Shown: positions 45,762-64,000 of the stretch, piece after piece
Layout of the letters: each line of letters begins with the position of its first letter
Numbering within the stretch: position 1 is the stretch's first letter
NCBI RefSeq assembly: GCF_003945595.2
Contig: NW_024104415.1
Coordinates: 496,001-560,000, forward strand
Origin: Pipra filicauda
Lineage: Eukaryota; Chordata; Aves; Passeriformes; Pipridae
Length of the DNA stretch: 64,000 nt
Reading direction: 5' to 3'
Translations under genes and position numbers: made by a program
The notes under the pieces: generated by a model
What the model was told of the DNA's origin: nothing
Database searches by the model: none
Seen by the model: the letters and a program-made list of their open reading frames with translations, nothing else

Positions 45762-47019
45762 TCAGTTAACACCCACCAATATTAAAGATAAATGTTCACA
45801 GTTTTAGTTCTTGACACAAATGGACTGAAAGAGGCAAATTTACATCTGTCAGAACAGCAGAGGGACCATGTGTAAGTACAAGCTGTCTTGAAAATCACAC
45901 ATGAGGTGCTGTTTGGGACTGTTCTGTGCTACATGGCAGGAGAAGGGAAAGCCACTGGCTAAATCCAGCTTGCAGGGTCCTAAATCCCTGCCCAGAATCA
46001 TCTGGAAAAAAGCAGAATGGCAACTGGAATGGCAAACACACATTTTGGATAAGGGGAAGGAAGCCTATACTCCAGAGAAAGCTTTGCTCTAAGTGTTTCT
46101 GCATAAAGGTATTAGTTGTGTTATCCAAGGTGTTCCCAGTGCTGGAACTGCAACACATCCCATCAAACCACAACGGCAGGGGGAAGAGGAACAACTCCAT
46201 GTTGGACCTGCCCCACACTGAGTACAAGGTCAAGAGAGCTGAACCAAGAGATTTTACCACCCTCCTCCTCACACCCTGGAGCTTTAAATACAGGCAAGTG
46301 CACTGAACAACCAGATCAATGATTACCCACAGTGGTTCACAACACAAGCGCTTGTAGAAAATTGCTCAGGAAAAGCAAGCCAGCCACTAACATCACAACT
46401 GAGGAGGCTGGGATTTCATATTCAAAGGTCCCCAACACTTCTTGCCAGTCCTGTACAGTTTTTAAAAAAATAGGGTGTTACCTTTAGTTTTCTATCTACC
46501 TAGTTAAGAAACTACAAATATGTTCTAAGCTGTCCAAAGAGTAAAACATGAAATAAAGTGGGAAATCTGCTCCTGATCTCCTAACAAATGCTGCAGATAA
46601 AACCCCTAAGAAATCCTCTTTCTTACTAATTTGTTCAACTCCTTCTGTGTGTGGTGATGTTCCTGCTCACAGGGATGAAAGTAAACCTACAGTGAACTTT
46701 CAGAGGGGGAGAAGGGGTTTCTTACAATCACTCTCAGAAAAACATTCACGGTGATCTGCCAAACAGATCTTGAGCACTGCACAAAGCCAGGGCTAAATTC
46801 TGATGGACAGCTGAAGTGCTGGGAGACGATGAGCCAAAAATCCCTCCTGCCAGAGCCAGCAAAGGCCTGGGGTTCCTTCTCCAGAAGACCTGGGAGCAGT
46901 GCTGGGAGTACAGCAGGTACTGATGTACCTGTGTGCCAGACAGTGCTGCTCAATCCCACATCCCACCTGAGTCCATGTGGACTACAGAGCCACAGCTACT
47001 GCCTTCCCCCCACCTCCCA

Positions 47020-47098
47020 GCTCCAATGACAGGAATTACCCCCATCTCAGGCTATCCCAGCTCCCACGACAGGAATTACCCCAATCTCAGGGTATCCT
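47020..47098. repeat. 36-bp tandem duplication
   Basis: Two copies contain GACAGGAATTACCCC and ATCTCAGG then TATCC. It lies in the presumed SERBP1 3' untranslated region. Confidence 0.7.
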
Positions 47099-47129
47099 CT
47101 CAAACAAAGCAAAGGTAATTTAAAAACTC

Positions 47130-47152
47130 TTTTTTTTTTTTTTTTTTTTTTT
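47130..47152. repeat. Poly(T) run
   Basis: An uninterrupted T run of about 23 bases. Confidence 0.9.
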
Positions 47153-48005
47153 GCCAACAAAGCATCTTGTTCTGTTGAAGGAAGGAGGAGGGAATAAAGG
47201 TCAGAAGGGTGAGTGAAGGTGGGATACATTAATTTTAAAAACCTGGTTTTCAGACCAATTACCCACACATCATTCTGGATCAATACAGGTATTGAACTAC
47301 AAACCAATGTGCTTTCAATCTTGATTTCAAGTATCTGGTATCAATTTTGTATAAAGGTTTTGTGTAAACAAACTACCTAACAGAGATGAAAAATTACTGG
47401 TTTTCCATGTTTGAAATTAAGCATTAAAACTAAAGTACTCCAGGAGTTCATTCCATGCAGCACTAACAGTCTGCCAAATTCGTATTCCACATATTCCAAA
47501 AGACCACGGGCTGAGAAAAATCTGCTAAACAGAAATTAAGGAAATGGAAATAGTGTGCAATACTTAAAACCCAGTTTGGAGTTGGGAGAAAAAAGTCTAA
47601 AATCCTGAATTAAAAAAATGAACACAAATGAAGGGAAAGCTTTTAACTGGTACACACTGTTCACACCTATATTTCAAGTTTGGAAACGCATATTTTCAAG
47701 CAGCAATACAAAAAAGTATCCATGAAGAATGCATAATCTCTGAAAAAATTATGAAAACATCCCTGCTACCATTACATTTCTAAATACAAAACTGACTACC
47801 ATATTGTTGCTTCTGTGTAGCGAGAGAAGTTCATTTTCAAAACAGATAAAATTCAGTCTTTAGGTGTGAATGGTATGAATGACAGTCTCTTTTTTTTTTT
47901 TTTTGTTTTGTTTTTTTAAGTTTCTTAGTTGTTTTAGGATCCTTAAGCATGCAAGCCTCGGAGAGGAGAGCCCGACCAGGGCAGGGTTGGCTTATGACAT
48001 CCAGT

Positions 48006-64000
<15,995 letters not shown>

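Larger units (their letters stand above)
43860..48005 (-). other. SERBP1: Presumed long SERBP1 3' untranslated region
   Basis: The region downstream of the SERBP1 stop has no recognisable coding exon. It is mostly unique and AT-rich. Mammalian SERBP1 transcripts are known for long 3' ends. Candidate minus-strand AATAAA signals lie at 45756-45761, 45171-45176 and 43859-43864; the last overlaps the IL12RB2 3' end. Confidence 0.4.

Overview
The window is vertebrate nuclear DNA from a bird. About 30 CR1-type LINE fragments are scattered through it, ending in the avian 3' tail that reads 'ccaacccaaaccattctgtgattc'. The split genes have compact introns, and the gene order matches the SLC35D1-IL23R-IL12RB2-SERBP1 block known from chicken and mammals. 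I cannot name the species. All exons were assembled by eye from reading frame, splice consensus and phase. Every coding junction listed preserves the frame. I recalled human family sequences for comparison; no alignment was run.

Layout. (1) About 220-3267, minus strand: the first seven coding exons (219 codons) of SLC35D1, an ER nucleotide-sugar transporter. Its promoter is CpG-rich and backs onto a G-rich minisatellite; the 3' part of the gene lies outside the window. (2) 3.3-9.6 kb: spacer with CR1 pieces and short tandem repeats; a possible IL23R leader exon lies near 7.8 kb. (3) 9626-21214, plus strand: complete IL23R, 14 coding exons, 801 codons. (4) 21.2-30.2 kb: spacer with a homopurine block, a TTTTC/CCTTG array, a small CpG island that may be the IL12RB2 promoter, and a GGGATGCTGCTG minisatellite. 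(5) 30241-43345, plus strand: complete IL12RB2, 15 coding exons, 856 codons. (6) 43.35-48.0 kb: convergent 3' ends of IL12RB2 and SERBP1. (7) 48006-64000, minus strand: SERBP1, eight coding exons, truncated at the right edge inside its first visible exon, which lies in a CpG island.

How the genes relate. IL23R and IL12RB2 are tandem paralogues that pair with IL12RB1 to receive IL-23 and IL-12. Their exon phases run in parallel, and two domain-4 exons have identical lengths (83 and 217 bp). The most striking result is that this avian IL23R keeps two extra membrane-proximal fibronectin-III domains that human IL-23R lacks. Other points of note are a 26-residue tandem duplication of a tyrosine motif in the IL12RB2 tail, a degenerate WSDWK in place of WSxWS in IL12RB2, a third YxxQ motif in IL23R, and a hairpin in IL23R intron 1. 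SERBP1 has two candidate in-frame cassette exons and an alternative splice acceptor that matches a known mammalian isoform difference.
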